This document shows, piece by piece, positions 27,398 to 37,502 of a stretch of DNA of 64,000 nt. Position numbers and translations under genes: made by a program. The notes under the pieces were generated by a model. That model saw nothing but the letters and a program-made list of their open reading frames with translations. It was not told the DNA's origin and searched no databases. The DNA lies in the NCBI GenBank assembly GCA_022827835.1, contig JAJEIO010000032.1:1-64000 (forward strand), in the 5' to 3' direction. The stretch is from Candidatus Latescibacterota bacterium (GTDB lineage: Bacteria > Latescibacterota > UBA2968 > UBA8231). Positions within the stretch are counted from its first letter, which is position 1. Each line of letters starts with the position of its first letter.

Positions 27398-28828
27398 TTA
27401 TATCCCCAACTGCTTGCGCAACAATTCTTGCACAAGCTGCGGGTTGGCCTTCCCCCGCGTCGCCCGCATCACTTGACCCATCAAAAATTGCACGGTGTTG
27501 TGGTTGCCGCCCTTAATTTTTTCGACGGCGTCGGGATGCGCGGCGATCACTTCGGCTACTGCTTGGTCGAGTTCGCCGCTGTCGGAGATTTGCCCGAGGC
27601 CGCGCGCGGCGACGATCTCGGCAGGCGAGCCGCCCTGTTCCCACAGTTGGCCAAAGACTTCGCGGGCCGCGTTTTGGTTGATCGTGCCCTTTTTGACTAA
27701 GGAGAGCAACTCGACGAGCGCAGCTGGCTGAACTTCGATGTCCTCTATCGACCGGCCCTCGGCGTTGAGGCGGCGGAAAATTTCTCCGGTGATCCAGTTG
27801 CCTACCTGCTTGGGGTCGGCGTCTTGTATTTGTGCGGCCTCTTCGAAATACGCGGCTACGGCGTGGTCTTCGACCAAGGCCGCGATCTCCTGTGAGTTGA
27901 GTCCGTAGGCATCGGCAAAGCGCTCGGCTTTGGCAGCGGGCAGTTCGGGCAAGCTGGCGTGGACTCTGGCGATCCACTCGTCGTCTAACTCCGCGACGAG
28001 CAAGTCTGGCTCCGGGAAGTAGCGGTAGTCGTCCGAGGTTTCTTTGCTGCGTTGCGGACGGGTGATGTTGGCGCGTTCGTCCCAGCCCATAGTCTCTTGT
28101 TGGACGTGGCCGCCGGCTTCGATAATCTGTTGCTGGCGCTCGGCCTCATAGGCGATGGCGCTGCGCACGGCGCGGAAGGAATTGAGGTTTTTGACCTCGA
28201 CCTTGGTGCCCAATTCGGAACTGCCCACAGGCCGGATCGAGATGTTGGCCTCACAGCGCATGGCCCCTTTCTCCATGTCGCCAGAGGACGCGCCTAGGTA
28301 GCGGACGATTTGGCGAATTTGGGTCAGGTACGCATAGCTCTCGTCGGCCGAGCGGAGTGAGGAGTCGGTGACGATTTCCATCAGCGGCACGCCGGCGCGG
28401 TTGTAGTCTATTAGGCTGGCGCGGCCGGCGTGCTGGAGCTTGCCGGTGTCTTCTTCGAGGTGGACGCGGACGACGCCTATTTGCTTGGGGCCGCTCTCGC
28501 CGTTGATCGCGATCCAGCCGCTCTCGCACAGGGGCTGCTCGTATTGCGAGATCTGGTAGCCCTTGGGTAGATCGGGATAGACGTAGTTTTTGCGCGCAAA
28601 AACGCTGCTGGGCTTGATTTGGCAATGGAGGGCCATGCCGGTCATAACCGTCAGCTCGACGGCGCGGCCGTTGATCACGGGCAAGGCACCGGGCTGGCCA
28701 GTGCACACCGGGCAGATGTGGGCGTTGGCCGCCACCTGAAAGTGATCGGCTGCACAGGCGCAAAACATCTTGGAGGCGGTTTGCAACTCGACGTGGACTT
28801 CCATGCCAATGACGGTTTCGTAGCGCAA
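27398..28828 (-). CDS. gatB: Asp-tRNA(Asn)/Glu-tRNA(Gln) amidotransferase subunit B
   Basis: 476 residues from TTG 28828, six bases after [28 protein letters not shown] is the GatB N-terminus, and [16 protein letters not shown] carries two of the zinc-binding Cys. The kinase-like catalytic cradle follows ([29 protein letters not shown]), and the YqeY-like tail domain binds tRNA. With GatA and GatC it transamidates mischarged Glu-tRNA-Gln or Asp-tRNA-Asn. gatA and gatC are not next to it. The longer frame running up to 29107 lies antisense inside the S9 peptidase gene and is not used. Confidence 0.95.
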   Translation of the reverse strand: MRYETVIGMEVHVELQTASKMFCACAADHFQVAANAHICPVCTGQPGALPVINGRAVELTVMTGMALHCQIKPSSVFARKNYVYPDLPKGYQISQYEQPLCESGWIAINGESGPKQIGVVRVHLEEDTGKLQHAGRASLIDYNRAGVPLMEIVTDSSLRSADESYAYLTQIRQIVRYLGASSGDMEKGAMRCEANISIRPVGSSELGTKVEVKNLNSFRAVRSAIAYEAERQQQIIEAGGHVQQETMGWDERANITRPQRSKETSDDYRYFPEPDLLVAELDDEWIARVHASLPELPAAKAERFADAYGLNSQEIAALVEDHAVAAYFEEAAQIQDADPKQVGNWITGEIFRRLNAEGRSIEDIEVQPAALVELLSLVKKGTINQNAAREVFGQLWEQGGSPAEIVAARGLGQISDSGELDQAVAEVIAAHPDAVEKIKGGNHNTVQFLMGQVMRATRGKANPQLVQELLRKQLGI

Positions 28829-28850
28829 GGGATGCTCCTTTTGGTGAGCT

Positions 28851-30731
28851 TTAGGCGAAGAGGACGTGTTGGCGGAGGAAAGCCTCGCAGGCTTGGTAGA
28901 AGGCCCGCACGGTCTCGGGTTTGCGCCAGCCGTGGCCCTCGCCTTCATACAGATGATAGACGTGCGGTATGTTGCGGCGGCGCAACGAGGCCGCGATCTC
29001 CTCGGCTTGGGCCGGGGGCACGACTTGATCGTCTGTGCCTTGGAAAAGGGCGATCGGGTCGCGTAGCTGGTCGGCGGCGTAAACCGGCGAGCGGTCGCGA
29101 TAGACATCAGCGGCTTCGGGCAGGGGGCCGATCATGGAGTCGAGGTAGCGGGACTCAAATTTGTGGGTGTCTGCGGCGAGGGTGAAGAGATTGGCTACGC
29201 CGTAGAGGCAGATGCCAGCGCGGAAAAAGCCGGGCCGCGTGGTGAGCGCCCGCAAGACCGTGTAGCCACCGGCGCTGCCGCCCATGATGACGAGGCGCTC
29301 CGGGTCGGCGAGGCCGTTATCGACGAGGTGCTGGGCACCGCCGATGGCGTCTGCTACGTCGAGGAGGCCCCACTGGGCGCGCAGGGCGGTCATGTAGGCG
29401 CGCCCGTGGCCCGTGCTGCCTCGGTAATCCACGTCGAGGACGGCCCAGCCGCGAGTGGCAAAGTATTGGTGGCTGCCTTCAAAGCTGGTCTCTACTTGGC
29501 CGGTGGGGCCGCCGTGGACGGCCACGATCAGCGGGGGGCGACCCCGTCCGCAAAAGCGGCTGCTGGCCGGAGGGTAATAGAGGCCGAAGACGCGAGTGGC
29601 GTCCTCGGCTTGCCAAGAAACGGGTTGCGGTGAGGAAAGGTCGTCCGCGGTTAGCAGCTCCGTGGCTGCGCGCGCTTTCACCTGCATTTGTTCGGCTGTG
29701 CCGGCGACGATACGGGCCGGTACTGCGCTCGCCGAGGCAATACAAGCGAGGCCCTTGCCGCGCGGGGCGGCGGTGAGTTGTTCGACGTGGGTGTAGCTCG
29801 CTAAGGCTGGTACCTTGGCGAGCGCACCGCTGTGGAGGTCGAGGCGGTACGCGGCGCGTTGGCTATTTTCGCTGCGGATGAAATACAGAGTGCGGCTATC
29901 GGCGGCCAGCGAAAACGCCCGTCGGCCTTGGACCCAAGCCGGACTAGCTACGTCGTACGCATCCTCGCTGAGGCAGCGCGTCGCACCGCTCGCCAAATCG
30001 CGGCACCAGAGTTGAGAGTACCCGCGTTGGTCGGATGTGTACAGGAGCGAGTTGCCGTCGGGCGAGAAGCAGGGCTGGGCCACGGCTGTGTCGAAGTCGC
30101 CGGCGACCTGTTCGGTGCTGCGCAACTGGGGCAGGCCGCTGCGGCTGCGCGCTACCTGCCCTAGCATCAGGCGGGTGCCGTCCCAGGGCATTTGCGGATG
30201 GTCCCATTCGATCCAAGCGAGGCGGTCGCCGCTGGGATGCCAAGCTGGCTGCATGTAGAAGTCGGCTCCCTCGACGAGGCGTTGCGGCCAACGACTCCCT
30301 GCCACATCGACTATGGCGAGGCAGTCGCGATCCTCGTAGTGGTGGACATAGACCAGATGGCGGCCCGAGGGGGAAGGCGTGGGAGCCGCGGCATAGCCAA
30401 AGGCAGGGGTAATGGGCTGAGCTGGCCCGCTGGCGAGCGCTTGCCGATAGAGGCGGCCGGACTGCTGCTCGGCAAAGTACGCATGGCCGCGATGGACAGC
30501 GAAGTCGCCACCGCCGTAGCCGACTTTGGCGCGCACTGAGAATGCGGCGTTGAGATCGCGTGGCGCGGCGTTAGGCCCTTGGCAGACGAGGACGCCCTGC
30601 GGCCCCCGCCCTTCGAGCCAGACGAGGGTGCGGCCATCGGCATCCCAAGTGAGGTCGGACAACCGGGTGGAGGCGGCGAGGTCGTCAGGCGAGAGCGCGC
30701 TCGGCCACAAGCCAAAGGGGCGGACTTCCAC
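28851..30731 (-). CDS. S9-family serine peptidase (prolyl oligopeptidase / acylaminoacyl peptidase type)
   Basis: 626 residues from GTG. The N-terminal two thirds form a WD-like beta-propeller ([53 protein letters not shown]). The C-terminal alpha/beta-hydrolase domain carries Ser486 in GGSAGGYT, the Asp of [10 protein letters not shown] and the His of EGEGHGW, the complete triad. There is no clear signal peptide. It cleaves short peptides, in S9C enzymes from blocked or acylated N-termini. It lies between gatB and a VOC gene on the same strand with small gaps, which suggests a run of co-transcribed genes. Confidence 0.93.
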   Translation of the reverse strand: MEVRPFGLWPSALSPDDLAASTRLSDLTWDADGRTLVWLEGRGPQGVLVCQGPNAAPRDLNAAFSVRAKVGYGGGDFAVHRGHAYFAEQQSGRLYRQALASGPAQPITPAFGYAAAPTPSPSGRHLVYVHHYEDRDCLAIVDVAGSRWPQRLVEGADFYMQPAWHPSGDRLAWIEWDHPQMPWDGTRLMLGQVARSRSGLPQLRSTEQVAGDFDTAVAQPCFSPDGNSLLYTSDQRGYSQLWCRDLASGATRCLSEDAYDVASPAWVQGRRAFSLAADSRTLYFIRSENSQRAAYRLDLHSGALAKVPALASYTHVEQLTAAPRGKGLACIASASAVPARIVAGTAEQMQVKARAATELLTADDLSSPQPVSWQAEDATRVFGLYYPPASSRFCGRGRPPLIVAVHGGPTGQVETSFEGSHQYFATRGWAVLDVDYRGSTGHGRAYMTALRAQWGLLDVADAIGGAQHLVDNGLADPERLVIMGGSAGGYTVLRALTTRPGFFRAGICLYGVANLFTLAADTHKFESRYLDSMIGPLPEAADVYRDRSPVYAADQLRDPIALFQGTDDQVVPPAQAEEIAASLRRRNIPHVYHLYEGEGHGWRKPETVRAFYQACEAFLRQHVLFA

Positions 30732-30737
30732 TCAGTG

Positions 30738-31106
30738 CTACTCCATCAACTCGATTTTGACGTTGTCTGGGCCGTTGATGAAGACGATGCGGCTGCCGTC
30801 GTCGAGCGCGACCGGCCCCATCCAGATCTCGACGCCGAGTTCGGCGATGTCGGCGAGGGTTTGATCGAAATCGTCGGAGACGAGGGCAATGTGGTCGTAG
30901 CCTTGGTAGCGTCCCAATTCCATGGGGGCAAACTCGCGGTCCGTGACGGTGATTTGCACCGCGCCGATGTGGACCGGCACCCAAGTCGCACCGCCGCGCT
31001 CAAAGGGCGGATCACTGGTGGCACCGAAGAGCTTTTTGTACCAGTCAACCGCGGCGTGGACGTCAACGGCCTCGTGGTGGACGTGGTTGAGGGTGTAGTT
31101 GGGCAT
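30738..31106 (-). CDS. VOC-family (glyoxalase/dioxygenase fold) protein
   Basis: 122 residues. The paired beta-alpha-beta-beta-beta halves are seen in LNHVHHEAVDVHAAVDWYKKLFG (first His ligand region) and GYDHIALVSDDFDQTLADIAELGVEI (second), with a final acidic ligand in NVKIELME. Such proteins bind a divalent metal and act as lyases, isomerases or dioxygenases. The substrate cannot be told. It lies between a sugar-epimerase-like gene and the S9 peptidase, so it is likely part of small-molecule catabolism. Confidence 0.88.
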   Translation of the reverse strand: MPNYTLNHVHHEAVDVHAAVDWYKKLFGATSDPPFERGGATWVPVHIGAVQITVTDREFAPMELGRYQGYDHIALVSDDFDQTLADIAELGVEIWMGPVALDDGSRIVFINGPDNVKIELME

Positions 31107-31177
31107 GAGAAATCCTTTCTTTTAAGCGCCCGAAAGTTGGCAAAAAGGGCGCTACTGTCAAGGGAGGTGGGTTTGTG

Positions 31178-31996
31178 TCACAGGGCGTCGGCAAGGCCCT
31201 TGAGGTAGTGCAAACTGCCAGCGGCGATAGTGCGCGGATCCGGGTTAAAATCGAACACTTCCACTGAGACGTAGCGCTGGTAGTCCAGCTCCTTGAGCGT
31301 CCGCATGACACTGGCGAAGTCGGTGTTGCCAAAGCCGGGGCCGCGCTTGTTGGCGTCGTTGACGTGGACGTGGTAGAGGTGCTCTCCGGAGTCGCGCAAA
31401 AGCTGGGCGACGGGAATTTCTTCGGTCGAGCCGGAGCATACATCGACCATGGTCTGGAAGTGCGGGTGGTCGATCTCGGCGATCATTTTGCGCGCTTGGG
31501 CACAGGTGGTGATGATGTTCGTCTGCTCTTTGCTCAGTGACTCTATGCAGAGATAGACGCCGTGCTGCTCGGCTAACTCCAGGCTGCCTTCAAACGCTCC
31601 GCGCATGCGGTTCCAGCACTCTTGGTAATCCCACCCCTCCTGCACGTTGCGCTGCATGGGCGAGCCGATGATCATCACTTGGCCGCCGAGGTCGCCGCAG
31701 AATTGAACTAGCTCCTTGAAGTACGCGCAGGTGCGCTGGTAGATAGCCGGGTCGGGATGAGTGATGTATAGCCCATCGGGGCTGGCCAAGAGCCAGTGCA
31801 GGCCGGCGATTTCCACGCCAGCGCGTTCGGCGGCAGCGCGGATTTGGGCGCGGCGCGACGCGGGGATGTCTGCGACGCTGTCGGCGAGAGTAAAGGGGGC
31901 GATTTCGACGGCTTCGTATCCGAGGTCGGCGGCGTAGTCGAAGACCTCTTCGATGGGCCAGTCGGTGAAGTACTCGTTGCAGGTGGTGAGTTTCAT
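31178..31996 (-). CDS. sugar phosphate isomerase/epimerase family (AP-endonuclease-2 TIM barrel)
   Basis: 272 residues from ATG 31996, six bases after AAGGAGC. Metal-binding TIM-barrel motifs: GLHWLL, GGQVMIIGSP, LCIESLSKEQTN (Glu ligand), TMVDVCSG (Asp ligand), YHVHVNDANKRGPGFG (His and Asp ligands) and the final VSVEVFDF (Glu ligand). These enzymes isomerise or epimerise ketoses or related polyols such as inosose, and often work with Gfo/Idh/MocA dehydrogenases, several of which are in this window. A further in-frame ATG upstream (32050) has no Shine-Dalgarno. Confidence 0.9.
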   Translation of the reverse strand: MKLTTCNEYFTDWPIEEVFDYAADLGYEAVEIAPFTLADSVADIPASRRAQIRAAAERAGVEIAGLHWLLASPDGLYITHPDPAIYQRTCAYFKELVQFCGDLGGQVMIIGSPMQRNVQEGWDYQECWNRMRGAFEGSLELAEQHGVYLCIESLSKEQTNIITTCAQARKMIAEIDHPHFQTMVDVCSGSTEEIPVAQLLRDSGEHLYHVHVNDANKRGPGFGNTDFASVMRTLKELDYQRYVSVEVFDFNPDPRTIAAGSLHYLKGLADAL

Positions 31997-32154
31997 ATTT
32001 AGCTCCTTTGAGTTGAGGGTAAAATACGTTGTAGCGCTTATGTAACGCAAAAGAGACAGGGAAGAGTGGGAGGGTTACAGGGAGAGGTGAAAAGTGAAGG
32101 GTAAGGCCATGATGGCACAGTCGTTGCAATAGTCGAGAAAAAGGAGGAAGGACT

Positions 32155-33696
32155 ATGTGGCGACTGTGGATGTTGATATTGGTCGGCCCGGTGTGGGCCG
32201 AGGGGGATTTGGGAGAGGAGGACGAGGGTTATTTGGAGGAGCGGTTGGACGACTTGGGAGGGCTAGACGCGGCGGCTGTGCGATGGCGGGTGCGCGGGGC
32301 TGAATCGGCTCGGGAGCGGTGGCAGTTGTATCAGCGGGTGGAGGTCGCGCCGGTTAGCGGACAGGCGTTTTTTGGCTTGGCCGAGCGCGATCCAGGGGAG
32401 TCCGGGTGGAGCGATTTTAGGACGTTTTACTACGCGGTGCAGAGGCAGCGGTCCGAATGGGTCGTCGGCGACCTGCGGCCCGGCACGGGTGCGGGCTTGG
32501 TGTTTGGGCGCAACCGGCGCGGGAGTATTGCGCCGAGGATGCCAGCGGGAGACAGTCGGCGCTTGGGGTATCGCTCTAGCGGGGAGAATCACGCCCTGCG
32601 CGGCGCGGCGTGGCGCTACGAGGGGAGGGGGTGGAGCGGGATGCTGCTTGGGGGATGGACGCGCCGGGATGGGCGCTTGGACGAAAAGGGGCAGGTGCGG
32701 TCGTTGCCAGAAAGTGGCTATCACGTGACTGCGACTGAGGTGGCTGGCCGCGACCTGCTGGGCATTCGGGCTGGCGGCGGTCGGCTGCACTGGCGGGGCG
32801 AGCATTGGCAGTGGGGCACGACCCTGCTGGTCTTGGACTTTTCCCATTACATCGACTTGCGCCGGAATGGGCGGACGCCTTGGGGGTTTGTCGGCGATGA
32901 GCAGCCGATGGGAGCTGTGGATGTGCGCGTGGAGTGGGATCAGGGCCGAGCGGCGTTGGAGGTGGCTGGCGATGGGATGGGGCACTGGGGGATGGTCGGG
33001 GAACTGCGAGGGCGGTATGGGGGGCTGCGGCTGCGGACGCTGGGCCGCTACTACGCGCCGGGGTTCCACAGCTTCTTTGGCGCGGCTCCGGGGACTTCGG
33101 CGATGCAGAACGAACAGGGTGGCGTCGCCGAGGTCAGTGGACGTGGCTGGCGCGGCTACGTGGATGTGTACCGCCGGCCGGCGCGCTCCTACTTCATACC
33201 GGTGCCGGCTACGTACGCCACTTGGGGAGGAGAGATGCGGCAGCGGTTGGGTCGCCACTGGGCTATGCGCGGGCAGTGGCAGAGACGCCTGCGGCCGCGC
33301 TGGGCGGACGAGCGGTTAGTGCAAGAGCGCAGTCACAAATGGCGCTTGGATTTGGAGCGGGGGGCTTGGCGCTGGCGCGGCGAATTAGTGCGCTGGCATC
33401 GCGCTGCTCGCGCCGAGTGGGGTCTGTTGGGCAGCGTGCGATTTACGACGCGCTGGCTGACCTTGCACGTGAGCCGTTTCCACACGGACTCGTGGTGGAC
33501 GCGGATTTACGAATACGAGGTGGATCTGCCTGGGGCTGTGAGCATTCGTCCGCTCTACGGCACGGGCTGGCGTGGATACGCGCTGGTCGAGATCGCCTAT
33601 CGCGGCTGGCGGCTGAGTAGCCGCTATCGCATCCAGCGCGACCAGCGGCTGAGGCACTACGGCGGCGTCCAGATCGACTGGACGAAGGGCGGATAG
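32155..33696 (+). CDS. predicted outer-membrane beta-barrel protein, unknown function
   Basis: 513 residues after a strong AAGGAGG. There is a short signal peptide (WRLWMLILVGPVWA). After an acidic stretch (EEDEGYLEERLDDLGGLD) the rest is a long run of alternating hydrophobic and polar residues rich in Trp, Tyr, Gly and Arg (for example WSGMLLGGWTRR, YGGLRLRTLGRYYAPG, WRLSSRYRIQRD), as in amphipathic strands of a large barrel. The last strand ends VQIDWTKGG rather than with a terminal Phe. No family is recognised with confidence. The acidic N-terminal part recalls degenerate helix-hairpin-helix regions of barrel proteins from Bacteroidetes-like phyla. Role unknown; it stands alone. Confidence 0.7.
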   Translation: MWRLWMLILVGPVWAEGDLGEEDEGYLEERLDDLGGLDAAAVRWRVRGAESARERWQLYQRVEVAPVSGQAFFGLAERDPGESGWSDFRTFYYAVQRQRSEWVVGDLRPGTGAGLVFGRNRRGSIAPRMPAGDSRRLGYRSSGENHALRGAAWRYEGRGWSGMLLGGWTRRDGRLDEKGQVRSLPESGYHVTATEVAGRDLLGIRAGGGRLHWRGEHWQWGTTLLVLDFSHYIDLRRNGRTPWGFVGDEQPMGAVDVRVEWDQGRAALEVAGDGMGHWGMVGELRGRYGGLRLRTLGRYYAPGFHSFFGAAPGTSAMQNEQGGVAEVSGRGWRGYVDVYRRPARSYFIPVPATYATWGGEMRQRLGRHWAMRGQWQRRLRPRWADERLVQERSHKWRLDLERGAWRWRGELVRWHRAARAEWGLLGSVRFTTRWLTLHVSRFHTDSWWTRIYEYEVDLPGAVSIRPLYGTGWRGYALVEIAYRGWRLSSRYRIQRDQRLRHYGGVQIDWTKGG

Positions 33697-33785
33697 GTGC
33701 CGGGCATAGGGCACTCACGAGGGCTTTGCATTTGAATCGTTTTAAGTTGGTTATTTTTTCAAAACCCCGACCTAGTGGAGATTCC

Positions 33786-33830
33786 ATGAATACTAAAGAG
33801 CCCAACCGGCGGTTGGGCCGCCCGCAATAA
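33786..33830 (+). CDS. 14-codon upstream ORF coupled to the membrane-protein gene
   Basis: ATG 33786 begins a peptide of 14 residues (MNTKEPNRRLGRPQ). Its TAA stop (33828-33830) abuts the ATG of the next gene (TAA-ATG). A purine-rich GTGGAG lies upstream, while the main gene itself has no Shine-Dalgarno. Translation of the main gene most likely depends on re-initiation after this mini-ORF. A strong hairpin lies inside it. Confidence 0.5.
   Translation: MNTKEPNRRLGRPQ
33800..33818 (+). promoter_or_regulatory. hairpin inside the upstream ORF
   Basis: GCCCAACC (33800-33807), loop GGC, GGTTGGGC (33811-33818): a perfect 8-bp, GC-rich stem. It sits 12 bases before the membrane-protein ATG with no T-run after it, so it is more likely a translation-control structure than a terminator. 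Confidence 0.6.
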
Positions 33831-34169
33831 ATGGACTGGTATTCCTCCGTCAAACCGTATCCATCCACGCTCCGAGCGATTCGGCTGTATTTTAACATTG
33901 TCATCCGAGCAGTCGTCTTGGCCCTTATTTGGGGTGCTCTGCTAGGCATCGGCACAGGTCTCAATTGGCTGATAGACGTGGCACTGGGAGCATTCGATGC
34001 CTCTGAAAAGGTCAAAAACGTTTCGTTACAGGTCTCTCTTGTGTACATTATTGTATCAGGAGTTGCAATGACTTTGACCAGCCTCAAGGATGTCTGGGAC
34101 TTGACACGTGCTAGCCTGCGTAAGTCTTCCGCCGGTGAAACGGACGATCAGCAGGGAGAGCAAAAATGA
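33831..34169 (+). CDS. small inner-membrane protein, unknown
   Basis: 112 residues with two clear membrane segments (VIRAVVLALIWGALLGIGTG about residues 24-46, and VSLVYIIVSGVAMTLTSL about 67-84) and a hydrophilic, Gln/Glu-rich C-terminus. No family is recognised. It overlaps the next membrane-protein gene by ATGA and was probably acquired with it: the codon use is less GC-rich than that of its neighbours. The pair is likely to form one membrane complex. Confidence 0.65.
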   Translation: MDWYSSVKPYPSTLRAIRLYFNIVIRAVVLALIWGALLGIGTGLNWLIDVALGAFDASEKVKNVSLQVSLVYIIVSGVAMTLTSLKDVWDLTRASLRKSSAGETDDQQGEQK

Positions 34170-34777
34170 AAAAAGCCCTTCTTCCCGTTGGAGATTTCAA
34201 GCTGGCAATCGCATACACTACGGTATGGATGTTGGCGTTCTGGGTGGTAGAATACCCCATAGGCGATTGGGCTGTAACGGCGGTCATTTTGTATGGATCG
34301 CTGTGGTTATCGAGAGAAGTCGTTTCAGCCTTGATACTGTTTTCGGAAATGCGTCTGCAAAAGTACGCAAGGCAGGCAGGCGTTGAACCTCGCGTGGACC
34401 CGCCCGCTGAATACAGCTTCCGGGATCGCTTGTTCTTGGCTGTCTCCTTTCTGCTAGCGTGTTTTACCATCATCGGCCTTTCGCTGATCGCCGGTATCCC
34501 TGCGGTCAGTCTGTATGGACTTACTCCACTTCCTGCCTTTTTTAACTGGATAGCTTGGGGACTCTTTCTCGTCGGGGGAGTCGGCATATCCCTGATATTG
34601 GGGATCGTAATATGGCTGTTGTCTTCTGCCGACGCCGGACTCGACACTGCAATTGCCTCCCAACAAGCTCACGCAGCGGTCCACCGCAAACCGACCGAAT
34701 TAGAATTGCGTCTATTATTTTTGTACTTACTACTGTTATATAGCTTTAATCTGCAATTCGGTCGTCGCCAACCGTAA
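34166..34777 (+). CDS. inner-membrane protein, unknown
   Basis: 203 residues. Membrane segments are near residues 12-30 (LAIAYTTVWMLAFWVV), 34-55 (DWAVTAVILYGSLWLS), 85-108 (FLAVSFLLACFTIIGLSLIA) and 125-148 (WIAWGLFLVGGVGISLIL), with a further hydrophobic stretch near the C-terminus (LRLLFLYLLLLYSF). A cytoplasmic loop (about 65-85) is charged. It starts inside the stop of the preceding gene. No recognisable domain or catalytic motif. The lower G+C suggests a different origin from the flanking barrel and protease genes. Confidence 0.65.
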   Translation: MKKALLPVGDFKLAIAYTTVWMLAFWVVEYPIGDWAVTAVILYGSLWLSREVVSALILFSEMRLQKYARQAGVEPRVDPPAEYSFRDRLFLAVSFLLACFTIIGLSLIAGIPAVSLYGLTPLPAFFNWIAWGLFLVGGVGISLILGIVIWLLSSADAGLDTAIASQQAHAAVHRKPTELELRLLFLYLLLLYSFNLQFGRRQP

Positions 34778-34850
34778 GTAAAGCCTGCTCCGTCCCCCAT
34801 AGGACACCACGAGGGTTGCCCCTACGATTGCGATCTTGCAGACTTCTTGT

Positions 34851-37502
34851 ATGAGAAGCCTTTTACTGCTCGTCGCCCTCATCGCCGCAGAGGTCGGTGC
34901 GGCCCCTCTGCAAGATGTCGCGCCCCAAACCGGGCACATCCACGCCCTGACCATCTTCGCGCACTTTGCCGATGAAGGCGGCTTGGGCCGCGAGGTCCCG
35001 TCTTTTGCGGCGGAGATTTTCGCTGAGCAGCCGGGCGGCCTGACCCACTTCTACCGAGAGATGTCGCGCGGGCAGTTCGAACTCACTGGGGAGGTGCTGC
35101 CCCGCTGGTACGCATCCCGCAGCAATGCCGACGCGTACACGGGCGAAGAGGGCGGGTATGGTCGCTTTGCCCGCGAGATCATCGAGGCCGTTGATGCCGA
35201 TGTGGACTTTAGCCGCTACGACAACGACGGTCCCGACGGAGTGCCCAACTCCGGCGACGACGATGGGTACGTAGATTTTATTTTTATCATCTCGGCCTCG
35301 GCCCCACCGGGCTTTATCGTCGAAGAGGCCACGGGCGTTGCTCGGCTTGGGTTGGGCAACGATTTTGTGAGTCAAGACCGCGCCCTCCGCGGCGGTTTTA
35401 TCCTGATTCGCTCAAAAAGCGGTGCCGTGCAGCGCGGGCGGTCTTTTGTCGAGGCCGTAGGCAGTATGGCCCACGAGTTTGGACACTTTCTGGGTCTGCC
35501 CGACTTGTACGACCGCGAGCTTGGGTCTGAGCCAGAAGACGACTCGGGCGGTATTGGCTATTGGGGCTTGATGGGGCACGGCAATCGCGGCTGGAACGAG
35601 GTAGATGGCCCCAATCCCTTCTGCTCGTGGAGCTTGGGGCAACTCGGCTGGCTGGGGATAAACAACCAACAACTCAACGTGCTGAGCGAGGATCAAGACG
35701 ACGTGGTTTTTGCCGATGTCAACGCGGGCGGTGATGTGTATTTGCTGCCCGCGTCTGCGCCTGCTGAGCACTTTTTTCTCGTGGAGTTCCGCAGCCGTCA
35801 GCACAGTTACTACGAGCGCAATCTGCCCGACGAGGGCTTGCTGATCTGGCGTATAAATCCCACCCGCAACGGCAATAATATGGAGGCCATCAAACAGGTG
35901 GATTTAGTATGCGCCGATGGGCTTTTTAGCGATGCGGGCTTCCCCTTGGGCCGCAAGCCGTCCCCGTTTAACGGCCGCGACAATCTCGACTTTTGGGCGC
36001 ACGACGTGCGCTATCGCACGGATTTTGGCGGCAACCTTGGAGACGCCACCGACGTGTTTGACGGCGAGCAATTTACCGATTTTTGGGCCGCGTCCAATCC
36101 GGCATCGACGACGGGAATTAGCGTGACTAACATCCGCCGCGCGGGAGACCAGATGGTGGCCGATCTCAAGCTGCAAGACCGCCGTCGCGCCGGTCCGATT
36201 GCCGACATGGAAATTTGGCGCGACCGCATTGAGATTGTCGGCGACGTGACCGTTCTGCCCGGGGGGCACCTCGATGTCCGCGCTGGTGCGCAGGTGCAGG
36301 TGGGGCCGGACGCGCTGGCTGCGGGTGCGGATACGGCGCGCGCGGAGCTGATAGTGTACGGCGATCTCTTCATCGGCGTTTCGGGGCAGGGGCAAACCGC
36401 CTTCCACTCGGCCGCAGCCGACCCGCAGCCCGGAGATTGGCACGGCATCGTGCTGCACCAAACGGCCACGGCCTATTTGCGCAGCATCCTCATCGACCAT
36501 GCTCACTATGGCCTATTGGCCGAGGAAATCGGCCACGCCACTACCTTGGAAGATGTGACCATCCGCCACTCTAGGGCGGACGGCATTCGCTTAGAAAGGG
36601 TCGAAGAGGAGATTCTCTTAGATCGCGTGCACATCGAGGAAGCAGGTGGAGTGGGCATTTGGATCGCTGGCCCAGGCTTGACGCGGATAAACCAAGCTGA
36701 GCTGCACGACAATGGCCGCGCTGGCCTCTGGCGCGAGGGTGGGTTTTTGTCGTTGCTCGATACTCGTTTCAACGCCAACGGCTCGGCTGCGCCCGAGGAG
36801 GCCAACTTGGTCTTGGGGCGGGGGACCAGCGGCAAGGTGGCGGGCAATTCGTTTACCGGTGGGATTGGGATTTACTGCGTGGAGACGCGAGAAGTCGAGA
36901 TCGAGGGCAACGCGCTGTACAATCACGAAGTTGGCCTTTGGACTAGAAGCGCGCGCCCGCGTATTGTGCGCAATCAATTCTTCCGCAATGCGTTGGCCAT
37001 GCGGATGGAGGGGAGCGTGGTGCCGGCGCGGCTGGTCTTGAACGGCGTCCAAGAGGGTGAGCAACTGCTCGATAATCAAACTGATCAACCATTGCAGGCG
37101 ATTAACAATTGGTGGGGGAACGAGGACGAGAGTTGGATAGCGGCCCGGATCAGCGGCGATGTCAACTGGCGGCCCTTCCTCAACTTCGATCCGCGCACGC
37201 CCTTGGATTTTGCCTTGGGGCAGAATTACCCCAACCCGTTCAACGAGGGTACGCAGATCGACTATCAGATCGGGATCAACGACCCCATTGTCGCCGGCCA
37301 GACCATGGTCGAGCTAGAAGTCCGCACCTTGACCGGCGGTTTGGTGCGGCATCTGGTGGAGGATCTGGCGGCTCCGGGGTTGTACAGCGCTTCTTGGGAT
37401 GGCCGCGACGAGCGGGGCGAGCGCGTGGCCAGTGGCATGTATTATTGTATATTGCGCATCGGTCCGATCTCTCGCGCCAATAAGATGATCTTTATCAAAT
37501 GA
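34851..37502 (+). CDS. secreted M6-family zinc metalloprotease with FlgD-like C-terminal domain (second copy)
   Basis: 883 residues from ATG 34851; TTG 34836 in frame is an alternative. Signal peptide MRSLLLLVALIAAEVGA. The M6 domain has HEFGHFLGLPDLYD (His208, Glu209, His212) and the same Asp-rich loop ([19 protein letters not shown]) as the protein at 11997. A shorter parallel beta-helix region follows and then a FlgD-Ig-like end (GQNYPNPFNEGTQIDYQ to MYYCILRI). The two proteins are clearly paralogues, mainly differing in helix length. Likely exported and surface-bound. The stop overlaps the ATG of nadB (ATGA), an odd pairing of a protease with NAD synthesis. Confidence 0.9.
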   Translation: MRSLLLLVALIAAEVGAAPLQDVAPQTGHIHALTIFAHFADEGGLGREVPSFAAEIFAEQPGGLTHFYREMSRGQFELTGEVLPRWYASRSNADAYTGEEGGYGRFAREIIEAVDADVDFSRYDNDGPDGVPNSGDDDGYVDFIFIISASAPPGFIVEEATGVARLGLGNDFVSQDRALRGGFILIRSKSGAVQRGRSFVEAVGSMAHEFGHFLGLPDLYDRELGSEPEDDSGGIGYWGLMGHGNRGWNEVDGPNPFCSWSLGQLGWLGINNQQLNVLSEDQDDVVFADVNAGGDVYLLPASAPAEHFFLVEFRSRQHSYYERNLPDEGLLIWRINPTRNGNNMEAIKQVDLVCADGLFSDAGFPLGRKPSPFNGRDNLDFWAHDVRYRTDFGGNLGDATDVFDGEQFTDFWAASNPASTTGISVTNIRRAGDQMVADLKLQDRRRAGPIADMEIWRDRIEIVGDVTVLPGGHLDVRAGAQVQVGPDALAAGADTARAELIVYGDLFIGVSGQGQTAFHSAAADPQPGDWHGIVLHQTATAYLRSILIDHAHYGLLAEEIGHATTLEDVTIRHSRADGIRLERVEEEILLDRVHIEEAGGVGIWIAGPGLTRINQAELHDNGRAGLWREGGFLSLLDTRFNANGSAAPEEANLVLGRGTSGKVAGNSFTGGIGIYCVETREVEIEGNALYNHEVGLWTRSARPRIVRNQFFRNALAMRMEGSVVPARLVLNGVQEGEQLLDNQTDQPLQAINNWWGNEDESWIAARISGDVNWRPFLNFDPRTPLDFALGQNYPNPFNEGTQIDYQIGINDPIVAGQTMVELEVRTLTGGLVRHLVEDLAAPGLYSASWDGRDERGERVASGMYYCILRIGPISRANKMIFIK

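Noticed and set aside
28829..29107. N-terminal extension of gatB
   Set aside because: It overlaps the S9 peptidase coding region; the TTG at 28828 has a good Shine-Dalgarno and gives the normal GatB start.
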